A stretch of DNA of 64,000 nucleotides from an uncultured Eubacterium sp. Its GTDB lineage: Bacteria > Bacillota > Clostridia > Lachnospirales > Lachnospiraceae. Each line of letters begins with the position of its first letter. Position 1 is the first letter of the stretch. This document shows positions 26,944 through 35,287 of this stretch, one piece after another. Where the stretch lies: positions 1 to 64,000 of the forward strand of contig URQO01000001.1 of assembly GCA_900550135.1 (NCBI GenBank), written 5' to 3'. The translations under genes were made by a program, and so were the position numbers. Below the pieces are notes generated by a model. That model did not search any database and was not told the origin of the DNA. It saw only the letters and a program-made list of their open reading frames with translations.

Positions 26944-28326
26944 ATGTATAATTTAGATTTTAACACTCCTGCTAATTTGCATTTTACCGGAATCGGCGGT
27001 ATTAGCATGAGTGCCTTAGCAGAGATTATGATTTCAAGAGGATTTACAGTTACCGGTTCAGATTCAAAAGAATCAGAAATTACAGACCATTTGGAAAGTC
27101 TTGGAGCAAAGATTTTCTATAATCAGGTAGCTGATAATATTTCAGACGATATAGATGTATTAATTTACACAGCTGCCATAAAGCAGGACAACCCTGAGCT
27201 TGTTAAAGCAAAAGAACTTGGTATTCCACTTTTAACAAGAGCGGAATTTTTAGGTCAGATTATGCTTAACTACCCTATGGCTATTGGGGTTTCAGGAACT
27301 CATGGAAAGACAACAACTACATCAATGTTGTCACAGATTATGCTTACTGCAAATACAGATCCCACTATATTAGTAGGTGGTATTATGCCGGCCATTAAGG
27401 GAAACACAAGAATTGGACATTCCGACAAGCTTATTACCGAGGCTTGCGAGTACACCAACAGTTTTCTTTCATTTAAGCCAAACATGGCTATTATTTTAAA
27501 TGTAGCTGCTGATCATTTGGACTTTTTCAAGGATCTTGATGATATCAGACACAGCTTCAGAAAGTTTGCTGAACTTGTTCCCGAAGATGGATGTCTTGTT
27601 ATAAATAGCGACATTGACAATTTAGAATATTTTACTGATGGTCTTAAATGTACAGTTATCACTGTAGGTTCTAATCCTGAAAAGAGCAATTACAGTGCTA
27701 CAAACATTACATATGACCAGTTTGCAAAAGGCTCATATGATTTGGTGGTAGATGGCAAACAGTCATTCCACGTTGCATTGAATGTAACTGGTGAGCACAA
27801 TATCTACAATTCACTTGCATCTATTGCAGCTGCACATTTTATGGGTATTAGCGACGAGGACATTAGAGCAGGTCTTACACAGTATGGCGGAACCGACAGA
27901 CGTTTCCAGTACAAAGGAAAATTAGGCGACATCACCATTATTGATGATTATGCCCACCATCCTGATGAAATTACTGCAACTATCAAGACTGCAAAGCATT
28001 ATCCACATGACAAAATGTGGGTAGTTTTCCAGCCTCATACATATTCAAGAACCAAATCATTACTTCCTGAATTTGGAAAGGCATTGAAAGAAGCTGATGC
28101 TGTAGTTTTGGCAGATATTTACGCAGCACGTGAAAAAAATACTTTAGGAATCAGTTCAAAAGATGTTGCAAAAGAAATAGAAAAATACGGAACAGAGGTT
28201 CATTATTTCCCAAGTTTCAGTGAAATAGAAAACTTTTTATTAGAAAATTGTTCACATAACGATTTGTTAATAACAATGGGTGCCGGAGATGTAGTTAAAA
28301 TCGGCGAACATCTACTTGGAAAATAA
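26944..28326 (+). CDS. murC: UDP-N-acetylmuramate--L-alanine ligase MurC
   Basis: A 460-residue cytoplasmic ligase that adds the first amino acid to the peptidoglycan precursor. It has the Mur N-terminal loop HFTGIGGISMSALAEIM, the ATP-binding GVSGTHGKTTTTSM, the EACEYTNSFLSF segment, NVAADHLDFF, and the C-terminal YAHHPDEITAT. The open frame begins at a TTG (26929), but GAGGAG at 26931-26936 fits the ATG at 26944. The gene is alone, ending in a strong terminator. Confidence 0.97.
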   Translation: MYNLDFNTPANLHFTGIGGISMSALAEIMISRGFTVTGSDSKESEITDHLESLGAKIFYNQVADNISDDIDVLIYTAAIKQDNPELVKAKELGIPLLTRAEFLGQIMLNYPMAIGVSGTHGKTTTTSMLSQIMLTANTDPTILVGGIMPAIKGNTRIGHSDKLITEACEYTNSFLSFKPNMAIILNVAADHLDFFKDLDDIRHSFRKFAELVPEDGCLVINSDIDNLEYFTDGLKCTVITVGSNPEKSNYSATNITYDQFAKGSYDLVVDGKQSFHVALNVTGEHNIYNSLASIAAAHFMGISDEDIRAGLTQYGGTDRRFQYKGKLGDITIIDDYAHHPDEITATIKTAKHYPHDKMWVVFQPHTYSRTKSLLPEFGKALKEADAVVLADIYAAREKNTLGISSKDVAKEIEKYGTEVHYFPSFSEIENFLLENCSHNDLLITMGAGDVVKIGEHLLGK

Positions 28327-28338
28327 CTTATTAACATT

Positions 28339-28386
28339 CCACAAAATTTTGTTGATAACTTTCTTCAAAATTTTGTGGATTTTTTG
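28339..28386 (+). terminator. Terminator after murC
   Basis: A 13-bp perfect stem (CCACAAAATTTTG / CAAAATTTTGTGG) with a 14-base loop, followed by ATTTTTTG. Confidence 0.9.
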
Positions 28387-28471
28387 TTTACATAATATGG
28401 ATATTACTTTTAGTCCTCAACCCCTTTAGACATAAGTTATTCGACCTGTTTTTACTTTTTTCGACTTATGA

Positions 28472-28507
28472 CATATTAACATTATTAACATTATTAACAT
28501 TGTTAAA
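28472..28507. repeat. 9-bp tandem repeat (ATTATTAAC) upstream of dnaD-like gene
   Basis: Four consecutive 9-bp units reading CATATTAAC, ATTATTAAC, ATTATTAAC, ATTGTTAAA lie about 40 bp upstream of the -35 box of the dnaD-like promoter. They could be an UP-like or regulator-binding tract, or simply a slipped AT-rich repeat. Confidence 0.6.
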
Positions 28508-28545
28508 AACCCTTTAAAAATAAGGCTTTTAAGCAATTTGTGACG

Positions 28546-28573
28546 TTGCATTTTTAACGGCTTGTGCTATACT
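28546..28573 (+). promoter_or_regulatory. Sigma-A-type promoter of the dnaD-dnaI-prs region
   Basis: TTGCAT (28546-28551), 16-bp spacer, TATACT (28568-28573) with an extended TG two bases before the -10. It overlaps the first ATG of the long frame at 28564, showing that translation must begin further on, at 28639. Confidence 0.7.
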
Positions 28574-28638
28574 TTTCCATGCACGTTAAAGACGTGATTA
28601 CACAAATTTTTAATTACTTAGAAGGGGTTACATACGAC

Positions 28639-29775
28639 ATGAGCAAGTTGATTTTTGATAGAGGAAGTTTTTCAGATTTTACATCTGTATCCAACATTTT
28701 TATAGATGAATATATGCCAAAAGCAAACGGAGAGTTTATTAAAATTTACATTCTATTACTTCGACTTGTAAATACAGGATGTGAAGATTTATCCATATCC
28801 ATGATTGCTGACACTTTCAATATGTTAGAATCTGATGTGGTTCGTGGTCTTAAATACTGGTCTGACCAGAACTTATTATCATTGTCCATGGATTCTCAGG
28901 GTTCTATTAACGGAGTAAAACTTGAATCTCTTCACACAAACAGATATGTTGTAAGAGATTTTGACAACAACAATCAGGTTTTAGCGACAGCTTCAGGGGA
29001 AAGCATACCTGCCAGCGTTCCTGTAGCTTCAGGAATTATCGTTCCATCAAAAAAGAAATATAGTGCAAAAGAAGTTTCGTCTTTTGCTGATAACGAGAAT
29101 TTTTCTCAGTTGACTTTTTTAGCACAGACTTATTTAGGAAAAACTTTAACACCTTCAGAAATAAACAGCATTTTATATTTGCTTGATGGATTGGCACTTC
29201 CAACTGAGTTTATTGAATATATTATGGAGACATGTATTTCCTCAGGTCACAAATCAATATCATACATAGAAAATCAGGCTGTAAGCTATTTTGAAAAAGG
29301 CATTACTACTATAAAAGGGGCCAAAGAAGATAGCCTTATGCGAAAAGACATATGTGACCGCATTTACAAAATTTTCGGACTTGCTACAAAAGCACCTGTA
29401 AAAAAGGAAACAGCATATATTACAAAATGGACATCTGATTATGGTTTTTCAGACGACATTATTTTGGAAGCCTGCAACCGTACAATGGAACATACACACA
29501 CTGCAAGTTTTCCATATGCTGACAAAATATTGTTTGGCTGGTCTGAGAATAATGTACATACTTTAGAAGATATTAATAAATTAGATAAAGAACATACCTT
29601 GGACAATCAGAAAAAATATGCTCCAAAAAAAGTTGTGAAGAAGGTCTCAAATGCTTCAAGACCTAAAAATGCAAAGTCATTTGAGGGAAGAGACTACAAC
29701 CACAGCAAAATAGAGGAACAGATTCTAAACAGTCGGAACAAAAAGATTCAGGCTATTTTATCAGAGGATAAATAA
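28639..29775 (+). CDS. DnaD domain-containing replication protein
   Basis: A 378-residue protein with the DnaD N-terminal winged-helix domain (MSKLIFDRG, FIKIYILLLRLV, LSISMIADTFNMLESDVVRGLKYW) and a DnaD C-terminal domain repeat (SQLTFLAQTYLGKTLTPSEINSILYLLDGL, and a second unit near 270-330). DnaD-like proteins help load the replicative helicase at origins or restart sites. The longer frame starts at 28564, but GAAGGGG before the ATG at 28639, and a promoter lying over the upstream part, favour this start. It is paired with the dnaI/dnaC-like gene that follows, as expected of a helicase-loading pair. Confidence 0.9.
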   Translation: MSKLIFDRGSFSDFTSVSNIFIDEYMPKANGEFIKIYILLLRLVNTGCEDLSISMIADTFNMLESDVVRGLKYWSDQNLLSLSMDSQGSINGVKLESLHTNRYVVRDFDNNNQVLATASGESIPASVPVASGIIVPSKKKYSAKEVSSFADNENFSQLTFLAQTYLGKTLTPSEINSILYLLDGLALPTEFIEYIMETCISSGHKSISYIENQAVSYFEKGITTIKGAKEDSLMRKDICDRIYKIFGLATKAPVKKETAYITKWTSDYGFSDDIILEACNRTMEHTHTASFPYADKILFGWSENNVHTLEDINKLDKEHTLDNQKKYAPKKVVKKVSNASRPKNAKSFEGRDYNHSKIEEQILNSRNKKIQAILSEDK

Positions 29776-29888
29776 CATAAGATTATTTTATAGAAAACAG
29801 ATAAAAGATAATTATCTTATCAGAATATAAATAAAAGGCAATTATTTTAAGAATAATCATTTTTAAAGAATAAATAAAAGGTGAATTT

Positions 29889-30881
29889 ATGGGATTAACA
29901 AGAGAACAATTTGACATAATTTATAATAAATATAATACCAAGCGTCTTAACAACGAGTTAAAATCTCAAAACCGTTTGAAAGATGTATATAGCAAAGTTC
30001 CTGAAATCAAAGAGTGTGATTTGGAAATCAGTTCTCTTGCTGTCAATGCTGCAAAAAAAGCTTTGGACGGGGATACTTCTTACAAAGACAGACTTAAAAG
30101 TGACATTGCAAGAGTCAGCGAAAGGAAAAAAGCCCTGCTTTTGGCCAATGGGTATAGCAGTGATTACCTTGATCCTGTTTATGATTGTGGATTTTGCAAA
30201 GATACCGGCTTTATTAACGGAAAACCTTGTGAATGTTTACAAAGGGAAATTGTCAATTCTTTATACACATCTTCCCAACTTAGTGATATACTAAAGCGGG
30301 AAAACTTTGACACATTCAATTTTGACTATTATTCAGAGGATTTTATTGACGAAGCATCCGGCACATCAGCTTTGGACAATATCGAAACAGTGGTTGATTA
30401 TTGCCGATACTATATAAAAAATTTTGATACAAAATTTGACAATTTATTGTTCTATGGCGGAGCAGGAAGCGGAAAAACATTTCTTGTAAACTGTATTGCC
30501 AAAGAACTTATTGACAAATCTTACACAGTATTGTATTTATCTGCTGTGGCATTTTTTGATTTGTTATCAAATATCACTTTTAACAAGGGCAACTCTTCTG
30601 CTTTTGGACAGGTTACCATGCATGAGATACTTGAATGCGACCTGCTTGTAATTGATGATCTGGGTAGCGAAATGGCAAACTCATTTACAGACTCAGCATT
30701 ATTTGATTGTTTAAACAACAGACTTATACACCACAAATCTACTATTATTTCCACAAATCTTTCTTTGGAAGATTTAAATAATTCATACTCTGACAGAATT
30801 TATTCAAGAGTTCTTGGTGAGTATACTATTTTCAAGATTTTTGGTGATGATATAAGAATAAAAAAACAAATTATTAATTAA
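29889..30881 (+). CDS. DnaI/DnaC-like helicase loader ATPase
   Basis: A 330-residue AAA+ protein. The N-terminal third is helical with a cysteine pair (CGFCKDTGFINGKPCEC, three to four Cys) that may bind zinc, as in DnaI. The ATPase core has Walker A GGAGSGKTFL, Walker B LLVIDDLGSE, and the sensor/arginine-finger region SDRIYSRVLG. It loads DnaB-type helicase onto DNA. It sits between the dnaD-like gene and prs; murC and prs flank it, so this is the housekeeping copy rather than a phage module. Confidence 0.92.
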   Translation: MGLTREQFDIIYNKYNTKRLNNELKSQNRLKDVYSKVPEIKECDLEISSLAVNAAKKALDGDTSYKDRLKSDIARVSERKKALLLANGYSSDYLDPVYDCGFCKDTGFINGKPCECLQREIVNSLYTSSQLSDILKRENFDTFNFDYYSEDFIDEASGTSALDNIETVVDYCRYYIKNFDTKFDNLLFYGGAGSGKTFLVNCIAKELIDKSYTVLYLSAVAFFDLLSNITFNKGNSSAFGQVTMHEILECDLLVIDDLGSEMANSFTDSALFDCLNNRLIHHKSTIISTNLSLEDLNNSYSDRIYSRVLGEYTIFKIFGDDIRIKKQIIN

Positions 30882-30909
30882 CACTTTTTACACATGGAGG
30901 AAAAAATCA

Positions 30910-32082
30910 ATGGCTATCGAAAAATTCATCGAATCAATTCCAGTTGGACCACTTGCAATTGTTGCATTATCTGGAAGTAAAACTTTAGGAGATACTGTAG
31001 ATGCATACATTTCCGATTGGAGAAGCGAAAGAATCGAAGCAAAAGAATCACCTATTACATTTAAAGGATATGTTAAAGATTCATATCTTCTTAATGTTGA
31101 CACACCTAGATTTGGAACAGGTGAAGCAAAATGTACATTAAGAGATACTGTTCGTGGTACTGACCTTTACATTATCGACGACGTTACAAATTACAGCGTT
31201 GAATATACTGTATGCGGACAGAAAAATCATATGTCTCCTGATGATCATTATGCAGATATCAAAAGAGTAATCGCTGCTGCATCAGGTAAGGCAAAGAAGA
31301 TTACAGTTATTATGCCTTTCTTATATGAAAGCAGACAGCACAGACGTACTTCAAGAGAATCTATGGATTGTGCAGTTATGCTTCAGGAACTTGTAAATAT
31401 GGGTGTTGACAATATTCTTACATTTGATGCTCATGACCCTAGAGTAAACAATGCTATTCCTATTAGTGGATTTGAGTCAATTATGCCAACATATCAGTTC
31501 ATTAAGAACCTTTTAAGAAATGTTGATGATTTAATTCTAGACGATGATCATTTAATGGTAATCAGCCCTGATGAAGGTGCTATGGGTAGAGTTGTATACT
31601 TTGCAAACGTACTTGGTATCAATATGGGTATGTTCTACAAACGTCGAGACTATACTCAGATTGTAGATGGAAGAAACCCTATTGTTGCTCATGAATATTT
31701 AGGTGAATCTGTAGAAGGTAAAGATGTGTTAATTATTGATGATATGATTTCATCAGGTGACAGTATGCTTGATGTTGCAAAACAGCTTAAAAAGCGTAAA
31801 GCTAAAAGAGTATTTGTTGCTTCTACATTTGGTTTATTCACAAATGGTTTGGACAAATTTGATCAGGCTTATGAAGATGGTCTTATTTACCGTGTTATGA
31901 CAACAAACTGTATTTACCAGACTCCTGAATTGCTTTCAAGAGAATGGTACATCAATGTTGATGTTGCCAAGTTTACAGCATTCTTCATCGATAGATTAAA
32001 CCATGATTCTTCAATTAGCGATCTATTAAATCCATATGATAAGATTCAGAAGAAGGTTGAAGAATACAACAACAAAAAATAA
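30910..32082 (+). CDS. prs: Ribose-phosphate pyrophosphokinase
   Basis: A 390-residue enzyme that makes PRPP from ribose 5-phosphate and ATP. It contains the MPFLYESRQHRRTSRE segment, the ribose-phosphate motif FDAHDPRVNNAI, and the PRPP loop VLIIDDMISSGDSM. It is longer than the about 315 residues of classical Prs, because of an extended N-terminal half and a C-terminal tail, a form common in Clostridia. A strong GGAGGA Shine-Dalgarno precedes the ATG. Confidence 0.95.
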   Translation: MAIEKFIESIPVGPLAIVALSGSKTLGDTVDAYISDWRSERIEAKESPITFKGYVKDSYLLNVDTPRFGTGEAKCTLRDTVRGTDLYIIDDVTNYSVEYTVCGQKNHMSPDDHYADIKRVIAAASGKAKKITVIMPFLYESRQHRRTSRESMDCAVMLQELVNMGVDNILTFDAHDPRVNNAIPISGFESIMPTYQFIKNLLRNVDDLILDDDHLMVISPDEGAMGRVVYFANVLGINMGMFYKRRDYTQIVDGRNPIVAHEYLGESVEGKDVLIIDDMISSGDSMLDVAKQLKKRKAKRVFVASTFGLFTNGLDKFDQAYEDGLIYRVMTTNCIYQTPELLSREWYINVDVAKFTAFFIDRLNHDSSISDLLNPYDKIQKKVEEYNNKK

Positions 32083-32175
32083 TCTACATTAAATCTATTG
32101 CAAACTAAATTTAAAATCACAATGAAGCACATTCATTTTAACTTTTAAATATTGTATACTGATTTTATTTTAAAC

Positions 32176-32207
32176 AAAAAACACAGAGCCATTGGTTCTG
32201 TGTTTTT
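32176..32207 (+). terminator. Terminator after prs
   Basis: A stem AAAAACACAGA(G)CC / GG(T)TCTGTGTTTTT with a short ATT loop, A and T runs on both sides. Confidence 0.88.
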
Positions 32208-32306
32208 GTTATATACATTAAAACTTAAATTTGCAATAATGTACTTCTAATATAATATTATTTTTTGCGCATATATGCCCTGCAAAGTATGTCTTTCATA
32301 CTTTTT

Positions 32307-34208
32307 TTATAACTTGATAAAGTTATACTTTAATCCTAATTTGTCTGCCATCACTTTTTCTCTTGTATGACATGAGAAAAGAATAACCTGTTCCATGTTT
32401 TCAGACATAAATTTAAGTGTATTTCCCATTCTCTTATTATCATACATTGCAAATGCATCATCAAGAAGAATTGGTTTTTTATCATCCTGAAAGATAATGT
32501 CTGCTGCTGCAAGTCTTAATGCCATATAAACCTGTTCAACAGTTCCCTTACTGAGTTTTGATGCAGATACTAAAGTTTTTTTGCTGTTAACTGAAATATT
32601 CAGATGTTCGTCAATAGAAAGGCTACTATACTTTCCATTGGTAATTTTATCCATGTAATAAGATGCTCTTTCATTGATTTTTTTTCCAAAGCTTCCTCTT
32701 ATTTCCTTGGCGATATCTTCAATTTCATTCTTAGCTTCCTCTATGGCTGTAATTTCAACCTTTGCCTTCTTTATTCTTTCCAAACGCTCCTGCAATTCTT
32801 CAATATGCTTTTCTGTTTGAATGTCACTTTCTTTCTTCTGTTCTAATGCCCATCTTCCTTTTGATATAGCCTCGTTTAACTCTCTTTCTTTTCCTTCAAG
32901 TTCCTTAATATCGTTGCTATAGTCCTTTTCTTCATCAGGCATTTCTTCCTGTCTTTTAATAAGAGCTTTTGTATTTTCAAGAACTTCCTTTTTGCTGTTA
33001 AGCTGTCTTGTTGTATAAAGTTCCTCATGCTTTGCAGCTTCAAGTTTGTCCATAATTAATTTTAAATCTTTTAAAGCTTCCAGTTTACGTTTCTTCTTAT
33101 TTTTGTTGTATATATATTTGAATATTGCACCAACAATACATACCAGCGCTGCACCTGCACATATTGCTGTTTTAATCCAATACTCAGGCATTGAAAGCAT
33201 GTTCAAATTGCCAATGGTAAAGCCAATACCTGCTCCTAAACAGGCAAGTGCTAAAATAATAAAAGAAACCGGCATATTACTTTTGTTTAATACTTTTGCC
33301 GACAACAGTTCCATTGTTTCTTGGTTGTCAATCCCCTTTTCCAGCAACTGTTGCTCCAGTTGTGCTTTATGGTCATTTATTTTATCTAACCTTTCTGTTT
33401 CCTTTTCTATGTCCGCCGAATAATCCATGGCATCCTGATATAACTTGTCTTTTCGCTCGTTATGTTTTGCCAACTCTTCCAAACGATTTTTATCAAGAAT
33501 AGAAAGTTCTTCCTTTTTAACATTTAATTTGTTTAGGGCTTCTTTTTTCTGTTCCATTGATGCAATAATTGCATGCTGTTCTCTTTCAGAAATATCCATC
33601 TGTTCCTTTAAATTCTTTAAAGACTTATCAATAATTTCTTCTTCACCAATTTTATTTTCAGATGCTATTTTCTTTTTCTGTCCATCCAAATCAGCAAAAG
33701 CGTCCTTAATATTTATTTCCATTGACTTTGTGGATCCTAAATTTGCAGCATAATTTTTTAAAATAAGTTCCAGTTCCTTGTCTGTTACGCTGCCAAGCTG
33801 ACTGATACTGATAGTATTGTAATAGCAACTTTCATCCAGTCCCATAAACAAAGTATCTATCTGCTCTTGTGTCAGTTCAACTCCCTGATCTTCATTTATA
33901 ACTTTAAAAGATTTAAATTGTCTGCTGAAATTCCTTTCAATTCTATAATTTATGCCATCGCACTCAATATGCATAATTCCCTGATAGTTCGAAGGATTTT
34001 CCCATGGCTCATACTTTGTATAAATGTCTCTCCCACTGGCTTTTCCTCTTTGCTTTTCAATGCCAAAAAGCATGCCCCTTATAAATGTATGTAAAGTGGT
34101 TTTCCCGGCTTCATTTTCACCATAAATTATATTAAGTCCCTGCTCCAAAGGCATTGCTTTATGATTAAACTTGCCAAAATTAATCAATTGTATATCTTTT
34201 ATAATCAT
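32307..34208 (-). CDS. SbcC/YhaN-like AAA ATPase
   Basis: A 633-residue SMC-like ATPase with Walker A GENEAGKTT (30-38) right after the FGKFNHKAM start, a long coiled coil, and a C-terminal signature (SKLSKGTVEQVYMALRLAAADI) and Walker B (PILLDDAFAMYD). A pair of hydrophobic helices about residues 315-365 sits in the middle of the coiled coil, as in YhaN of Bacillus. It is about half the length of SbcC. It overlaps the exonuclease gene before it (ATGA), forming an SbcCD-type complex that would process DNA ends, possibly membrane-tethered. Confidence 0.88.
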   Translation of the reverse strand: MIIKDIQLINFGKFNHKAMPLEQGLNIIYGENEAGKTTLHTFIRGMLFGIEKQRGKASGRDIYTKYEPWENPSNYQGIMHIECDGINYRIERNFSRQFKSFKVINEDQGVELTQEQIDTLFMGLDESCYYNTISISQLGSVTDKELELILKNYAANLGSTKSMEINIKDAFADLDGQKKKIASENKIGEEEIIDKSLKNLKEQMDISEREQHAIIASMEQKKEALNKLNVKKEELSILDKNRLEELAKHNERKDKLYQDAMDYSADIEKETERLDKINDHKAQLEQQLLEKGIDNQETMELLSAKVLNKSNMPVSFIILALACLGAGIGFTIGNLNMLSMPEYWIKTAICAGAALVCIVGAIFKYIYNKNKKKRKLEALKDLKLIMDKLEAAKHEELYTTRQLNSKKEVLENTKALIKRQEEMPDEEKDYSNDIKELEGKERELNEAISKGRWALEQKKESDIQTEKHIEELQERLERIKKAKVEITAIEEAKNEIEDIAKEIRGSFGKKINERASYYMDKITNGKYSSLSIDEHLNISVNSKKTLVSASKLSKGTVEQVYMALRLAAADIIFQDDKKPILLDDAFAMYDNKRMGNTLKFMSENMEQVILFSCHTREKVMADKLGLKYNFIKL

Positions 34209-35269
34209 ATTCTATCCTCCATGGCATCCAATAATGCCTTTGTTCCATAGTACAATGTCTTTTGCTCAGACTTACTTAATATTCCTTTATTTAAATATCT
34301 CTCAATAAACATTCCAAGAATATTATCTTTATTATCTTCGTATAATTCCCTAAAATCAAAATCCGGTACTGTTTCATCAACTATCGAAACTACATTAAAC
34401 ACCTGCTCCAACTCGTTATTGTTTATTTCAAAATCAGGATCTCTATAACCATTAAATCTGACTTTGAACATATTATCTGCACCTTCCATTTTCATCATAT
34501 CACCAAGTCTGTGACGGATTTCTAAATTTGTAACTGTAGGTGTAACTGTAAATTCAATATCCTTGTAAATTCGTTTTGCAAAAGGTACAAACTCCAGTTC
34601 TAAGGACGATTTTGTCACTTCACCATATATGTAGCCTCTCGGTCCCATATCATTCATGTCGATAGGTTCTAAAGAGCCGCAATACGCCATCTTGTTTTTT
34701 TCATCCATTTCAGGTTTATGAATGTGACCAAGAGCCACATAATCAAAACCTGACATAGCCAGTCTTTTTTTGTTAATAGGAATATGCTTTTCATCACCGC
34801 CATGAGCCACTAATATATTAATTTTGTCAATATCATCAACAATAATGTGGTCATACAGGCTTTCGCTGATTTCATTTTCATAATAACTTAATCCATACAC
34901 ACAGACATCAAGCTGAGGTATATCTATTTTGGTAATATTTTTGTCTTCAATAAATATGACATTTTCACTCCAATTAAATCCTTTATAAAAAGAACCTTTT
35001 TTAATTGCATCATGATTGCCCGCACATATAACCACTTTCGTATCAGGAATTGTTGAAAACAAATAGTCAACTTCTCTAATTTCCCTAAGAAGTGGCTGTC
35101 TGTGAAACATATCACCGGCAATAATCAACATGTCTACCGGGTCATTTTTAATTTTTTTAATAAGATTTTCAAACGTTGCCCATATCTCATCACCACGGTT
35201 TTTTGCCCACTCTCTTTTACTTTCAGGGCGAGCACCTAAATGAATATCTCCTGTGTGAATAAAACGCAT
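34205..35269 (-). CDS. SbcD/YhaO-like DNA repair exonuclease (metallophosphoesterase)
   Basis: A 354-residue calcineurin-fold nuclease. The metal-ligand motifs are complete: HTGDIHLG (5-12), AGDMFHR, CAGNHDA, VAHGG, and LGHIHKP. It pairs with the ATPase gene downstream to form an SbcCD/Mre11-Rad50-like complex that cuts hairpins and blocked ends. The C-terminal part (VRFNGYRDPDFEI…) is the ATPase contact region of YhaO. A GGAGGATAT Shine-Dalgarno precedes the ATG. Confidence 0.92.
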   Translation of the reverse strand: MRFIHTGDIHLGARPESKREWAKNRGDEIWATFENLIKKIKNDPVDMLIIAGDMFHRQPLLREIREVDYLFSTIPDTKVVICAGNHDAIKKGSFYKGFNWSENVIFIEDKNITKIDIPQLDVCVYGLSYYENEISESLYDHIIVDDIDKINILVAHGGDEKHIPINKKRLAMSGFDYVALGHIHKPEMDEKNKMAYCGSLEPIDMNDMGPRGYIYGEVTKSSLELEFVPFAKRIYKDIEFTVTPTVTNLEIRHRLGDMMKMEGADNMFKVRFNGYRDPDFEINNNELEQVFNVVSIVDETVPDFDFRELYEDNKDNILGMFIERYLNKGILSKSEQKTLYYGTKALLDAMEDRI

Positions 35270-35287
35270 ATATCCTCCTTAATACGC

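Noticed and set aside
28639..30881. The dnaD-like plus dnaC-like pair as a prophage replication module
   Set aside because: It is flanked by murC and prs on the same strand, with no phage genes, integrase or att sites nearby; housekeeping dnaD/dnaI is simpler.
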